Shown here: positions 8,690 through 17,139 of the stretch, in pieces
How the letters are laid out: each line of letters starts with the position of its first letter
Numbering within the stretch: the first letter of the stretch is position 1
Assembly: GCF_007644035.1 (NCBI RefSeq)
Contig: NZ_VMTV02000471.1
Span: 1-64,000, forward strand
Direction: 5' to 3'
Length of the DNA stretch: 64,000 nt
Source: Vogesella mureinivorans
GTDB lineage: Bacteria; Pseudomonadota; Gammaproteobacteria; Burkholderiales; Chromobacteriaceae
The notes under the pieces: generated by a model
Seen by the model: the letters and a program-made list of their open reading frames with translations, nothing else
Database searches by the model: none
What the model was told of the DNA's origin: nothing
Made by a program: the position numbers and the translations under genes

Positions 8690-10162
8690 CTAACGATCAG
8701 CAGCACGGCTGCGGCCAACGTTGACACGGGCAGAGGCTGCCGCAGGGTAGTCGCCATACCCCTTTGGTATGACCAGCAGACGGGTCAGCAGATAATGCAC
8801 CACCCCAGCCAGCACACAGGACGGCAACGAGGCAGACAGCACGGCAAACAGCGGCGAAGCGGCAAGTGTCTGTGGATTAAAGATGAGTACGTAGATCAGG
8901 AAGCCAGCCAGCAACGCCAGCAGCGCCACCGGGTTGAAGCCCCCCCAGAAGCGGAACGGTGAGCGGCCTTCGGCGGCAAACACACTGCGCAGGCTCACGC
9001 GCTGACGCCGCAGCAGGAAGTAGTCGGCAATACCGATACCGGATAGTGCGCTGTTCAGGGCCGAAGTCCACACCAGGAAGATGAAAAAGCCGTCGTAGAT
9101 GCCTGGGGTAAAGATCACAATGGCTACCGGTATCACGCAGAACAGCGCCACCAGCCGTTCCCACTTCATGGCCCGCAGGCTGTCCCAGGCAATCTGGCGC
9201 AAACCGACGATGGAGGTGTACAGGATGTTGACCATACTGGTGACGTTGGCAAAGGCAATGAATCCCAGGGCAACCACGCCAACCACCACACCGCCAACAT
9301 TGGTCATCCAGATGGTGGGATCGCTGTTGCCCATCGAGGCCGCACCAAGCAGACCGACAATCTCACCCAGGGAAGCCGCCCCGAAGATCCCCACCACATT
9401 CGGCCAGAAGGCGGTGCGCTCGTTCTTGCTCAGACGTGCCAAATTGCCCAGGTACGGCCACCAGGAAAACCCTGCCGCCATGTTCACTTCCACCGCGATC
9501 ATGAAATTCAGGTGCTTGTTTTCTGTCGGTGGCGCCAGCGCAGGCATGGCCATCAGCTCCGCAAAACCGTGCTTCTGCAAGATCATCCACAGCATGCCCA
9601 GCATCAGGGCCACCAGCGCCGGTGCCACGATCATGTTGAAGAACTTGATCGAGGTTGGCCCCTTGGCCACCATCCAGCCAGTCAGCACGATGGAGAGAAC
9701 CGCCAGCACCAACGCCAGCGGGCCGGTTGGTGACGCCTGGTGGGCGTCCACCAGCGCAATCAGACCATCTACCGAGCGGCCAAACATCATGCCCAGTACC
9801 GCCAGCCAGCCCATGGTAAGAAACACCACCGCCAATACGTAGACCAGCCGGCTGCCATTGGCGCCGAACACGCTACGCAGGAACGTGAACTGCTCCAGCC
9901 CGTATCGCCCGCCAGGCAGACAGGTTGGCAGTGCCACCAGCATCACGCCGAGAATGTTGCCGATAATGATGGCGGCAATGCCCTCCTTCGGCCCGACGAA
10001 CAGCGCGGTGGCACCGCCAATCAGGAATGCCCAGGTGGCAATCGCCAGCGCGGAGTTGGCGTAGGAGAATTCCCAGAAGCCCCAGATACGCTCCCCGGGC
10101 AGCAGTGGCGTATCGCCACGCTCTGCCGCCACGCGAAATTCCACATCACGATGATGGCTCAT
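8690..10162 (-). CDS. NCS1-family (cytosine permease-like) transporter
   Basis: A 490-residue protein with about twelve hydrophobic segments, starting with the GxWxFSYANSALAIATW-type first helix typical of nucleobase-cation-symport-1 carriers. These take up small nitrogenous compounds such as cytosine, allantoin or hydantoins with Na+ or H+. The start ATG at 10162 overlaps the stop of the preceding 59-residue membrane protein (ATGA), and the choline-dehydrogenase-like gene follows after a short gap. Co-transcription with a ureohydrolase, an aldehyde dehydrogenase and a GMC dehydrogenase suggests that it imports the substrate of that pathway, perhaps a guanidino compound or amino alcohol (inference). 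Confidence 0.85.
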   Translation of the reverse strand: MSHHRDVEFRVAAERGDTPLLPGERIWGFWEFSYANSALAIATWAFLIGGATALFVGPKEGIAAIIIGNILGVMLVALPTCLPGGRYGLEQFTFLRSVFGANGSRLVYVLAVVFLTMGWLAVLGMMFGRSVDGLIALVDAHQASPTGPLALVLAVLSIVLTGWMVAKGPTSIKFFNMIVAPALVALMLGMLWMILQKHGFAELMAMPALAPPTENKHLNFMIAVEVNMAAGFSWWPYLGNLARLSKNERTAFWPNVVGIFGAASLGEIVGLLGAASMGNSDPTIWMTNVGGVVVGVVALGFIAFANVTSMVNILYTSIVGLRQIAWDSLRAMKWERLVALFCVIPVAIVIFTPGIYDGFFIFLVWTSALNSALSGIGIADYFLLRRQRVSLRSVFAAEGRSPFRFWGGFNPVALLALLAGFLIYVLIFNPQTLAASPLFAVLSASLPSCVLAGVVHYLLTRLLVIPKGYGDYPAAASARVNVGRSRAADR

Positions 10163-10338
10163 GGCTCACACCCCCACACATAACAGACAACGACCAGCCC
10201 CAAGGTCAGCAACAATGCTGCCAGGTAATCCGCCGCGCCCATGGCACCAGGCCACTGCGCTTGCGCCTCCAGTTCCTCATAGCAGCGGATACGCTGCTCC
10301 AGGTCCGCTGCACGTTCCTTGTCTTGCATGGTATCCAT
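10159..10338 (-). CDS. Small single-pass membrane protein translationally coupled to the NCS1 permease
   Basis: A 59-residue protein. The ATG at 10338 has GAGGTGAC seven bases upstream; a longer in-frame reading from 10464 lacks a ribosome-binding site. Residues 1-30 are charged and probably helical (DKERAADLEQRIRCYEELEAQ), and residues of about 37-55 form one hydrophobic segment (LAALLLTLGLVVVCYVW). Its stop overlaps the ATG of the permease gene. Such small proteins next to NCS1 or SSS carriers may act as accessory subunits, but no function is proven and I do not recognise the family. Confidence 0.7.
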   Translation of the reverse strand: MDTMQDKERAADLEQRIRCYEELEAQAQWPGAMGAADYLAALLLTLGLVVVCYVWGCEP

Positions 10339-10445
10339 CAGAGTCACCTCTATGCTTTGTCTGGCGTCTGCCAGGCATACTGAAAACTGGGTAGGTGGTG
10401 GCCAGCCCGCCGCGTTACGCGCGCCGTGCTGGCGACAGTGGCAAA

Positions 10446-11957
10446 TCAGGGCAGCGTGATCCACACCGCCTTGGTGGTCATCAGGTGATCCAGCTGTTCG
10501 GCGCCAAGGTCCTTGCCGAAACCGGAACCCTTGACGCCACCAAACGGCAGTGCCGGGTCGATGGTGCCGTGGGCGTTCACATACACCATGCCGGCCTCGA
10601 TGCGCGGCATCAGGCTGTGCACCAGGCTCAGGTCATTGGAGTAGATTGCAGCCGCGAGCCCGTATTCCGTATCGTTCGCCAGTGCCACCGCTTCATCCAC
10701 ATCGTCGAATGGCATGGTGGCCAGCACCGGGCCAAAAATTTCCTCGCGCACGATGCGCATCGTCTGGCGGCAGTGGGCAAAGATGGTCGGCTCCACAAAA
10801 AAGCCGGGGCCAGGCAGCGCCTTGCCGCCACAAACCAGCTGCGCGCCCTCCTCGATAGCGCTGGCGATATAGGACAGCACGCTGTCCTTCTGCTGCGCGG
10901 ACACCAGCGGGCCGAGGTAGCAGCCCGGATCCAGGCCGGGAGCGATCTTCAGGTCGCGGGTCAGCGCCACCAGTTCGTCCAGAAACGGCTGGTACACACT
11001 GCGCGCCACGTAGACACGCGTGCCGGCATCGCACACCTGGCCGGCGTTGAAGAACACGCCATTCACCACCGCGTTGGCAGCAGCCTTCAGGTCGGCATCG
11101 GCCAGCACGATCACCGGGGACTTGCCGCCCAGCTCCAGCGTCACATGCTTGAGCTGATCCACGGCGGCAGCGCCTACCTTGCGGCCAACCTCCGTGGAGC
11201 CGGTAAAGGTGAGCTTATTGATGCCGGGGTGGCTGGTCATGGCGGCACCGATCACGCTGCCACGACCGGTAACAATGTTCACCACGCCATCCGGAATACC
11301 GGCCTGCTGCACCAGCTCGGCAAAACGCAGCGTGGACAGCGAGGTGAGCTCCGCCGGCTTGATCACCATGGTGCACCCCACGGCCAGCGCGGCCGCCAGC
11401 TTCCACACCATAGTCTGCAGGGGAAAGTTCCACGGCACGATGGCGGCCACCACGCCCACCGGCTCCTTGAGGGTGTAGGCCAGGTAATTGCCCGGCAACG
11501 ACGATGGTGCCACGACACGTCCGTGTAGCTTGCTTGCCCAGCCGGCAAAGTAGCGGAGGGTATCCACCGAACCCTGCACGTCGATATCGCGGGCAAAGGC
11601 TACCGACTTGCCCATGTCGATGGCCTCCAGCTCCGCCAGCTCGGTGGCGTGTTCTTCCATCAGGTCAGCCAGGCGGTGCAGCAGGCGTTCGCGCCCCAGC
11701 GGCTTGAGCTGACGCCATTCGCCGCCATCGAACTGCGCGCGCGCCGCAGCCACGGCACGGTCCAGGTCGGCTACCGTGGCGGATGGCACGGTGGTGACCT
11801 GACCTTCGGTGGAGGGCTCGATCACCTTAAAACGGGCGCCATCGCTGGCATCCAGCCACTGGCCACCAATGAACATTTTCTGCGGCTTGGCAAGAAACTG
11901 GCGGGTAGCATCGGCAATCCCGTATTTATCCAGATACTGCTGTACGACTTGATCCAT
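10446..11957 (-). CDS. NAD-dependent aldehyde dehydrogenase (BetB/PuuC-like)
   Basis: A 503-residue member of the aldehyde dehydrogenase superfamily with all catalytic elements: VPWNFP at about 174-179, the general base E275 (LELGG) and the nucleophile C309 (NAGQVC). AAGGGGAAA precedes the ATG. It lies between a ureohydrolase gene (upstream) and the small-membrane-protein/NCS1/GMC genes, all on the minus strand. With the GMC enzyme it could convert an alcohol to an acid in two steps, for example amino or guanidino alcohol to acid, whose guanidino group the ureohydrolase would then hydrolyse. Betaine aldehyde is an alternative substrate. Substrate assignment is inference from context. Confidence 0.88.
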   Translation of the reverse strand: MDQVVQQYLDKYGIADATRQFLAKPQKMFIGGQWLDASDGARFKVIEPSTEGQVTTVPSATVADLDRAVAAARAQFDGGEWRQLKPLGRERLLHRLADLMEEHATELAELEAIDMGKSVAFARDIDVQGSVDTLRYFAGWASKLHGRVVAPSSLPGNYLAYTLKEPVGVVAAIVPWNFPLQTMVWKLAAALAVGCTMVIKPAELTSLSTLRFAELVQQAGIPDGVVNIVTGRGSVIGAAMTSHPGINKLTFTGSTEVGRKVGAAAVDQLKHVTLELGGKSPVIVLADADLKAAANAVVNGVFFNAGQVCDAGTRVYVARSVYQPFLDELVALTRDLKIAPGLDPGCYLGPLVSAQQKDSVLSYIASAIEEGAQLVCGGKALPGPGFFVEPTIFAHCRQTMRIVREEIFGPVLATMPFDDVDEAVALANDTEYGLAAAIYSNDLSLVHSLMPRIEAGMVYVNAHGTIDPALPFGGVKGSGFGKDLGAEQLDHLMTTKAVWITLP

Positions 11958-12021
11958 GCTGATTTCCCCTTCTCTTTGACCGCCTCGCCCAGGCGAGGAT
12001 GGCTGGCATGACAGGTGCGGC

Positions 12022-12999
12022 TCAGCCGCGACGTGCTTCGGCGCGGGCGTGGAAAATGAAGCCGATGCTGTTCATCAGCAGCTGGGCGGCCAGGATGGAG
12101 GTCACCCCGGTCGGGTCGTAGGCCGGGGCCACTTCCACCAGGTCCATACCGACGATGCGACCCTGGCTGCGCTTGGCCAGGCCCTGAATGATTTCCAGCA
12201 CTTCGTAGTACTGGAAGCCACCATGGCTAGGGGTGCCGGTACCCGGGGCAATGGACGGGTCGAAGCCATCGATATCGATGGTGATGTAGTAGTTGGCCGC
12301 TTCCGGAATCTGTGCCAGCACGCCCGCGGCACCCAGCATGCGCACCTGGCGCACCGATAGCACGGTGGAGCCGGCAGCACGGGCTGCGGCATAGTCGTCG
12401 CGGTTGGAGGACGACACATTGCGGATACCCAGCTGGGTCATGCCGACGATATGGTCCATCTCTGAAGCGCGGCGCAACGGGCTGCCATGGCCGTAGCGCA
12501 CACCATGGCGCTCGTCGACAAAATCGAGGTGGGCATCGATGTGCAGGATATGAATAGGGCCCTTGCCCTGGAACGCCTTGATGACCGGCGCGTGAATGGA
12601 GTGATCGCCGCCCAGCACCACCGGCATGGCGCCGGCAGCCAGGATCTTTTGTACCGCCAGCTCGATATTGGCGTTACTGCTGACCATATCGGTATGCACG
12701 ATGTCGGCATCGCCCACATCCACCATGCGTACGTCTTCGCGGGTGAGGTACATCACGTCGTCTTCGAAGTCGTAGGCGCCGGCATGGCCGAAAGAGAACA
12801 GCGTGGATGCCTCGCGAATACCGCGCGGCCCGAAACGGGCGCCAGAGCGCCACTGGGTACCCATGTCATTGGGGGCACCCAGAATCGCCACATCGGCATC
12901 GATGTGCTCCCAGTCCAGGCAGACCGGGGCTTTGGCGAAGGTGCAGTGGCCGACGAACGGCAGGTTCAGGCGACCTTCTTCGTAACTGTTTTTCGACAT
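12022..12999 (-). CDS. Agmatinase/guanidinobutyrase-type ureohydrolase
   Basis: A 325-residue arginase-superfamily hydrolase. The dinuclear Mn ligands are all present: H133 (GGDHS), D155, H157 and D159 (IDAHLD), D242 and D244 (IDIDGFDP). The family releases urea from agmatine, guanidinobutyrate, arginine or related compounds. I chose ATG 12999, which has TAGG a few bases upstream; an in-frame ATG at 13050 would add 17 residues with little support. It is the first gene of a five-gene minus-strand operon, divergent from a LysR-type regulator 223 bases away. The aldehyde dehydrogenase neighbour fits guanidinobutyrate formation from guanidinobutyraldehyde, but agmatine or other guanidines cannot be excluded. 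Confidence 0.85.
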   Translation of the reverse strand: MSKNSYEEGRLNLPFVGHCTFAKAPVCLDWEHIDADVAILGAPNDMGTQWRSGARFGPRGIREASTLFSFGHAGAYDFEDDVMYLTREDVRMVDVGDADIVHTDMVSSNANIELAVQKILAAGAMPVVLGGDHSIHAPVIKAFQGKGPIHILHIDAHLDFVDERHGVRYGHGSPLRRASEMDHIVGMTQLGIRNVSSSNRDDYAAARAAGSTVLSVRQVRMLGAAGVLAQIPEAANYYITIDIDGFDPSIAPGTGTPSHGGFQYYEVLEIIQGLAKRSQGRIVGMDLVEVAPAYDPTGVTSILAAQLLMNSIGFIFHARAEARRG

Positions 13000-13222
13000 G
13001 AGCCTATCCCCGCATGTGATGTACTGGTACGGCTGGGGCTTGCACGGCACCCAGTGTTTCCATGACTATGCACAGAGACTCGCGTCGAAAACATCATAAA
13101 AATCAGATACACGCATCGGGATTGCCGAAGTAGGCCCAACGGCCATCCAGCTTGGTAAAGGCGGGGTTTTACTACCATTCGCTGCAGGATGTTTATCGAA
13201 AGCAACAGAAGGGAGCGCGCGC

Positions 13223-14137
13223 ATGAAGCAACTGCAAGATGTGGACCTGAAGCTGCTGCGGGTATTCATGGCTATCGTGAAGTGCGGCGGTTTCTCTGCC
13301 GCGCAGGCCACGCTGAACATGAGCCAGTCCAGCATCAGCGAACAGATGACCAATCTGGAAACCCGGCTGGGCATGACCTTGTGCGAACGCGGGCGCGGCG
13401 GTTTTCGCCTCACAGAGCACGGCAGCGCCACCTATGAGGCCACCCGGCAGCTGTTGCTGGCAGTGGACAATTTCTGTACCGAAACCAGTGCCTTGAAACA
13501 GCGCATCTCCGGCAAGTTGCACCTGGGTATCATCGATAACACCATCAGCGATGCCGATTCGCCGCTGACGCGCGCGCTGCGCCGCTTTGTGAGCCGCGGC
13601 CACGATGTGCACCTGGAAGTCTACATCGGCATGCCGGCGGAGCTGGAAGAGCGGGTGCTGGATGGCCGCCTGCACATTGCCATCGGTCACTTTCCGCTAC
13701 CGGTGGCCGGGCTGGACTACAGCCAGCTGTACCAGGAGCCGGACGGCCTGTTCTGCAGCCGCCACAGCCAGCTGTTTGCGGCCAACGATGAACAGCCGGA
13801 GCTGTTCGAGCATATTGCCGCCAGCCATATCGTGGCACGCGGCTACCTGCAGCAGCGCGACCTGCAACAGCTACAGGCGCACAAAGCGGCAGCCACGGTG
13901 GACAACATCGAAGCGCAGGCGATGCTGATCCTGTCCGGCGCCTATATCGGTTTTCTGCCCAGCCACTACGCCAGCCGCTGGGTGGTCAGCGGCGACATGC
14001 GCCAGATAGCGCCACAACGCTTTCGTTCCGACTGGCCATTCACCGCCATTACCCGCAAGAGCGTGCCGCAATCGGCGGTGCTGCGCGCGTTTCTTGCCGA
14101 CCTGCTGCCAGACAGGCAAGGCAGCTCCATTCAATAA
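13223..14137 (+). CDS. LysR-type regulator divergent from the ureohydrolase operon
   Basis: A 304-residue LysR-family transcription factor. The winged helix-turn-helix covers about residues 7-66 (FSAAQATLNMSQSSISEQM) and the effector-binding domain runs from about 93 to 295. AAGGGAG lies before the ATG. It is transcribed away from the ureohydrolase/aldehyde dehydrogenase/permease operon, and the intergenic region of about 220 bases is the natural site for control of both directions. The inducer is probably the guanidino or amino compound handled by that operon (inference). The gene ends just before a decayed stretch carrying a tauD fragment. Confidence 0.88.
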   Translation: MKQLQDVDLKLLRVFMAIVKCGGFSAAQATLNMSQSSISEQMTNLETRLGMTLCERGRGGFRLTEHGSATYEATRQLLLAVDNFCTETSALKQRISGKLHLGIIDNTISDADSPLTRALRRFVSRGHDVHLEVYIGMPAELEERVLDGRLHIAIGHFPLPVAGLDYSQLYQEPDGLFCSRHSQLFAANDEQPELFEHIAASHIVARGYLQQRDLQQLQAHKAAATVDNIEAQAMLILSGAYIGFLPSHYASRWVVSGDMRQIAPQRFRSDWPFTAITRKSVPQSAVLRAFLADLLPDRQGSSIQ

Positions 14138-14388
14138 GTATCAACAATAAATTGCAATCAGTCTTGATAAAGCATCAGCCCTGCCACTACCCCGCCGCGG
14201 CAAAGCTATACATGACCCTATCGCCCTTACGCTAGCCACTGCCCGACAGCCTGTTTTATCCGCACCGGCGGAGCTAGCCTGGCGATTGGCACGCTGTACC
14301 CAGCGCCTGCTTTCGCGAGCTACGGTGGGCCATCACCACCTCTCACCCTGGCGCGGCTACACCCATTCCGGCATACAGCTGGCGCTAG

Positions 14389-14508
14389 CAGCCAAGCGGC
14401 GTAGCGTTCTGGAGCAACCGCGTCACCCAGCATTACGCCGTGGACGACTACCGCCCGGCGCACCGCATCATGCACCGCGCCACCATTCTGGGCGACAGGC
14501 CGTTTTAG
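14389..14508 (+). pseudogene. 3' remnant of a TauD-type alpha-ketoglutarate dioxygenase gene
   Basis: From 14404 the + strand reads [18 protein letters not shown] and continues through [11 protein letters not shown] to a TAG at 14506-14508. This matches the C-terminus of taurine dioxygenase (TauD/TfdA family), including the conserved HYA and the RATILGD tail. Just upstream the same frame has an in-frame TAG (14386-14388) where the family has a W-R-x-Q-P-G-like stretch, and further upstream nothing recognisable remains. This is therefore the last 35-40 codons of a lost gene. The stop codon overlaps the end of the convergent lipocalin gene. The rest of 14138-14385 shows no gene I can support. 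Confidence 0.7.
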
Positions 14509-15065
14509 TTGGCCGCGGCTGGCGCGTCGTCACGGCGCTGCTGGCTAACCCAGATCAGCTTGCCGGTATCAAAGCCCAGCGCCTGCGCCTGGGCCAACAG
14601 GCGCGTTTTCACGTCGTCCGGCAGCTGGCGATCACGTGCTAGCAGCCACAAGTAGCTGCGGTCGTTACCAGCCACCATCGCCCAGCGGTAGGCCGGGTCC
14701 AGCGCCACCACGTGGTAGCCACCGTAGAACGGGCCGAAAAACGACACTTTCAACGAGGCGGTGGCCGGGTCGGCATTGAAATACGCCCGCCCCAGCGCCT
14801 GCTGCCAGCGGCCGCTGGCAGTGTCGTAGCCACGGTTCAGTACCGCCACGCTGCCATCGGCCTGCGGCGTGTAGCTGGCGCGCACGTCGCTCATGCCACG
14901 CTCGAAGCGGTGATCCAGCCGCGCTATCTCGTACCACTGCCCGCTATAGCGTTGCAGGTCAAAACCCGTCACCGGCAGGATGCCGGGTGGCGGCAAGGTG
15001 CTGCAGGCAGTCAGCGACAAGGCCAGGCTAGCCATCAGTACAAGGTGGCGACATCGGATAGGCAT
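14505..15065 (-). CDS. blc: Bacterial lipocalin lipoprotein (Blc type)
   Basis: A 186-residue outer-membrane lipoprotein. A type II signal peptide ends in the lipobox LTAC (Cys near residue 21). The lipocalin signature [16 protein letters not shown] follows at about 42-57, with later family blocks such as [13 protein letters not shown] and the [12 protein letters not shown] segment. Blc binds lysophospholipids or fatty acids at the envelope. The usual length is about 177 residues, in agreement. AGGAG precedes the ATG by 9 bases. It is monocistronic, with the convergent tauD remnant downstream and about 340 bases of gene-free DNA upstream that should hold its promoter. Confidence 0.9.
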   Translation of the reverse strand: MPIRCRHLVLMASLALSLTACSTLPPPGILPVTGFDLQRYSGQWYEIARLDHRFERGMSDVRASYTPQADGSVAVLNRGYDTASGRWQQALGRAYFNADPATASLKVSFFGPFYGGYHVVALDPAYRWAMVAGNDRSYLWLLARDRQLPDDVKTRLLAQAQALGFDTGKLIWVSQQRRDDAPAAAN

Positions 15066-15405
15066 GATTCAAGGCTCCTGTTGGCAAGGGTTGGCCGCAC
15101 ACGGCAAACCCGGGTGCGGCAGCCATGCAGCATGGGGGCTCAGCCGGTAAAGCTCAATAGCAGGCCTGTCGATAGCCACGGCAATAAAACCCGGCAAGGG
15201 TACGCAATGCACTGGAACTACTAATGATAGGAAGGCGCATCGGCAAGACATGGCTCATTCATCAGTACAGCCAGGCGCGCGCTCACCACCACCACGCTGC
15301 TCGCACCACGCGGCATGGCCAGCTGGCAGGCAACTGCGCAAGAATCGGGCTGCCGCAAGCCTGCGCCAGCTTTACAGTGCCCCTGTCACTCCACAGGAGC
15401 CCCAC
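15066..15405. other. Gene-free region between lipocalin and SDR
   Basis: No convincing gene is seen. It separates the divergently transcribed lipocalin (minus) and SDR (plus) genes, so both promoters should lie here. I could not pick out a clear -35/-10 pair on either strand. An in-frame extension of the SDR reading frame begins at 15250, but it is composition-biased and lacks family similarity. Confidence 0.4.
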
Positions 15406-16155
15406 ATGACACTGCTACAAGACAAGGTTGCCATGCTGACAGGTGCCTCAGCCGGCATCGGCGCAGCCACCGCCCGCTTATTGACAGCACACGGCGCAGC
15501 CGTGGTACTGAATGCCCGCCAGGAGGGCCCGCTGCAAACGCTGGCAGCACAGCTGATGGCCGAAGGCGGCCGCGTCTACGTGGTAGCCGGCGACGTTACC
15601 CGCGCCGATACCCATCAGCGCTGCGTGGACGCCGCACTGCAACACTTTGGCGGCCTGGATATCGCTATCAACAACGCCGGCAGCACCCGCGCCATGCGGC
15701 CACTGGCCGAGCTGCAAACCGACGAGTGGGACGCCACACTGCAAAGCAAGCTCGGCGCAGCTTTTCTGGCGGCACGAGCGCAAATTCCTGCCATGCTGCT
15801 ACGCGGCGGTGGCGCACTGGTATTTACCTCCAGCTTTGTCGGCAACAGTGTGGGCCTGCCCGGCATGGCGGCTTATGGTGCAGCCAAGGCCGGGCTGATG
15901 GGGCTGGTGAAAGGCATCACGGCCGATTACGCAGCGCAAGGCATACGCGCCAACGCGGTACTGCCCGGCGGCACACTCACCGCCATGGCTGGGGACGAGG
16001 CACAACAAGCCTGGGCTGCCGGCCTGCACGCCATGAAGCGGCTGGCGCAGCCGGCGGAAATCGCGGCCGCCATCGTATTCCTGGCCAGCCCGATGGCCAG
16101 TTTCGTCGCCGGGTCGGCGCTATATGCCGACGGCGGTAATGCGGCCGTGAAGTAA
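15406..16155 (+). CDS. Short-chain dehydrogenase/reductase
   Basis: A 249-residue classical SDR. The cofactor motif is TGASAGIG (about 12-19), then NNAG (about 89-92), the catalytic Ser in FTSSFVG (about 143) and Tyr/Lys in YGAAK (about 156-160). The C-terminus ADGGNAAVK fits the family. The start at 15406 has AGGAG six bases upstream; an open extension to 15250 is rejected. NAD(P)-dependent oxidation or reduction of an alcohol or ketone is expected; the substrate is not predictable. It stands alone between a lipocalin gene and the tRNA fragment. Confidence 0.85.
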   Translation: MTLLQDKVAMLTGASAGIGAATARLLTAHGAAVVLNARQEGPLQTLAAQLMAEGGRVYVVAGDVTRADTHQRCVDAALQHFGGLDIAINNAGSTRAMRPLAELQTDEWDATLQSKLGAAFLAARAQIPAMLLRGGGALVFTSSFVGNSVGLPGMAAYGAAKAGLMGLVKGITADYAAQGIRANAVLPGGTLTAMAGDEAQQAWAAGLHAMKRLAQPAEIAAAIVFLASPMASFVAGSALYADGGNAAVK

Positions 16156-16319
16156 CCGCGCGGCTGACATTCCTGAGGGTTTCTGCTTTGAAGCGGGGGG
16201 AAACGCGGCGTGCTTATCGCCCCCGATGCCGATTCAGCGGCATGCGTGGGCACGGTTTAGGCACAGAAATGGGCACAGAAGCCTGTCTGTGCCCAAAACG
16301 GAGGAGAGAAAACGCAAAA

Positions 16320-16351
16320 CCCCTGATCCAATTTTTCAATTGAATCAGGGG
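16320..16351 (-). terminator. Rho-independent terminator of the former tRNA-fMet gene
   Basis: CCCCTGAT and CAATT pair with AATTG and ATCAGGGG around a TTTC loop, with one mismatch between the two stem blocks. On the minus strand it lies about 9 bases after the CCA end of the tRNA fragment and is followed by T-rich sequence. It appears to be the original tRNA terminator, left in place. Confidence 0.7.
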
Positions 16352-16359
16352 TTTGTGTT

Positions 16360-16404
<45 letters not shown>

Positions 16405-16798
16405 GGCAAATTTTCGCCATCATCCGCATCACCACAGAATCACCCGCCACTAGAATCACTTTTCAAGACAGACACTTACCTAAAGCCATCACGAACCTGT
16501 CCAGGAAATGCGATGCAAACCAGGCACCGGAAAAGTGTCACACTTTTTTTCGGCAATTTGCAGGTTTTTTGACCGTCGGGTAGCCGGTTTCGCTGCGAGA
16601 TGTCACTGGCACCCATTCATCCATCAGCTACTGCGCACCGGACACGACATACCGGCGGCCACGGCACCTCACGCAGCGAGCTCGCACAGCCAGCCCCCTC
16701 CGTTACGACTGCCGGCCACCGCAAGCTTCAAGCTACAAAACCTTCCTTCTCCACCGTGATTACCTGTCGGCCGCGACCAGATTTTCCACACCCTTTAC
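16405..16798. other. Gene-free stretch between tRNA scar and hipBA
   Basis: About 390 bases with only short, unsupported reading frames (up to about 83 codons). Base composition is mixed, with T-runs near 16540-16570. If the tRNA fragment is an attachment site, this would be the edge of the acquired DNA. No integrase remnant could be recognised. Confidence 0.4.
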
Positions 16799-16846
16799 GT
16801 TGTAAAATTGATTAACAACCTAAAAGTTGTATTTTGCATTTACAAC
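16799..16846 (+). promoter_or_regulatory. hipBA promoter with two probable HipB operators
   Basis: Two 21-base imperfect inverted repeats are seen. The first, 16799-16819, has GTTGT...ACAAC arms. The second, 16826-16846, has perfect GTTGTA...TACAAC arms around 9 bases. Their centres are 27 bases apart. A plausible promoter, TTGATT at 16808-16813 and TATTTT at 16830-16835 (16-base spacing), lies inside them, so HipB binding would block RNA polymerase. Paired operators of this sort are known for HipB autoregulation in E. coli, though with a different sequence. Confidence 0.6.
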
Positions 16847-16886
16847 ACATAGCATGTAATGCGTACCCTATACGGACTCGGATACC

Positions 16887-17138
16887 ATGCACTATCCCAT
16901 CATCACCCCGGACCAATTGCCCGCCATGCTGCGCAGCCTGCGCCAGCGCGCCGGGCTCACCCAGACACAGCTGGCCGAACGACTGGGCATCAGCCAGCAA
17001 AGCTATGCCCGGCTGGAAGCCCGCCCGGCCGCAGCCAGCGTGGAGCGGCTAAGCAAACTGCTGCGGGCGCTGGATGCGGAACTGGTAATCCACACCCGCG
17101 ATGACAAGCAGACCACCGTCAGCGACGAGGCGTGGTGA
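16887..17138 (+). CDS. hipB: HipB-like antitoxin, HTH_3 repressor
   Basis: An 83-residue DNA-binding protein. A Cro/CI helix-turn-helix lies at about residues 12-66 (LRSLRQRAGLTQTQLAERLG, then ISQQSYARLE). It should neutralise the downstream HipA kinase and repress the operon through the two inverted repeats about 40-90 bases upstream. The stop codon is one base before the hipA ATG, so the two are translationally linked. Length and arrangement are typical of HipB. No strong ribosome-binding site is visible before this ATG. Confidence 0.88.
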   Translation: MHYPIITPDQLPAMLRSLRQRAGLTQTQLAERLGISQQSYARLEARPAAASVERLSKLLRALDAELVIHTRDDKQTTVSDEAW

Positions 17139-17139
17139 G

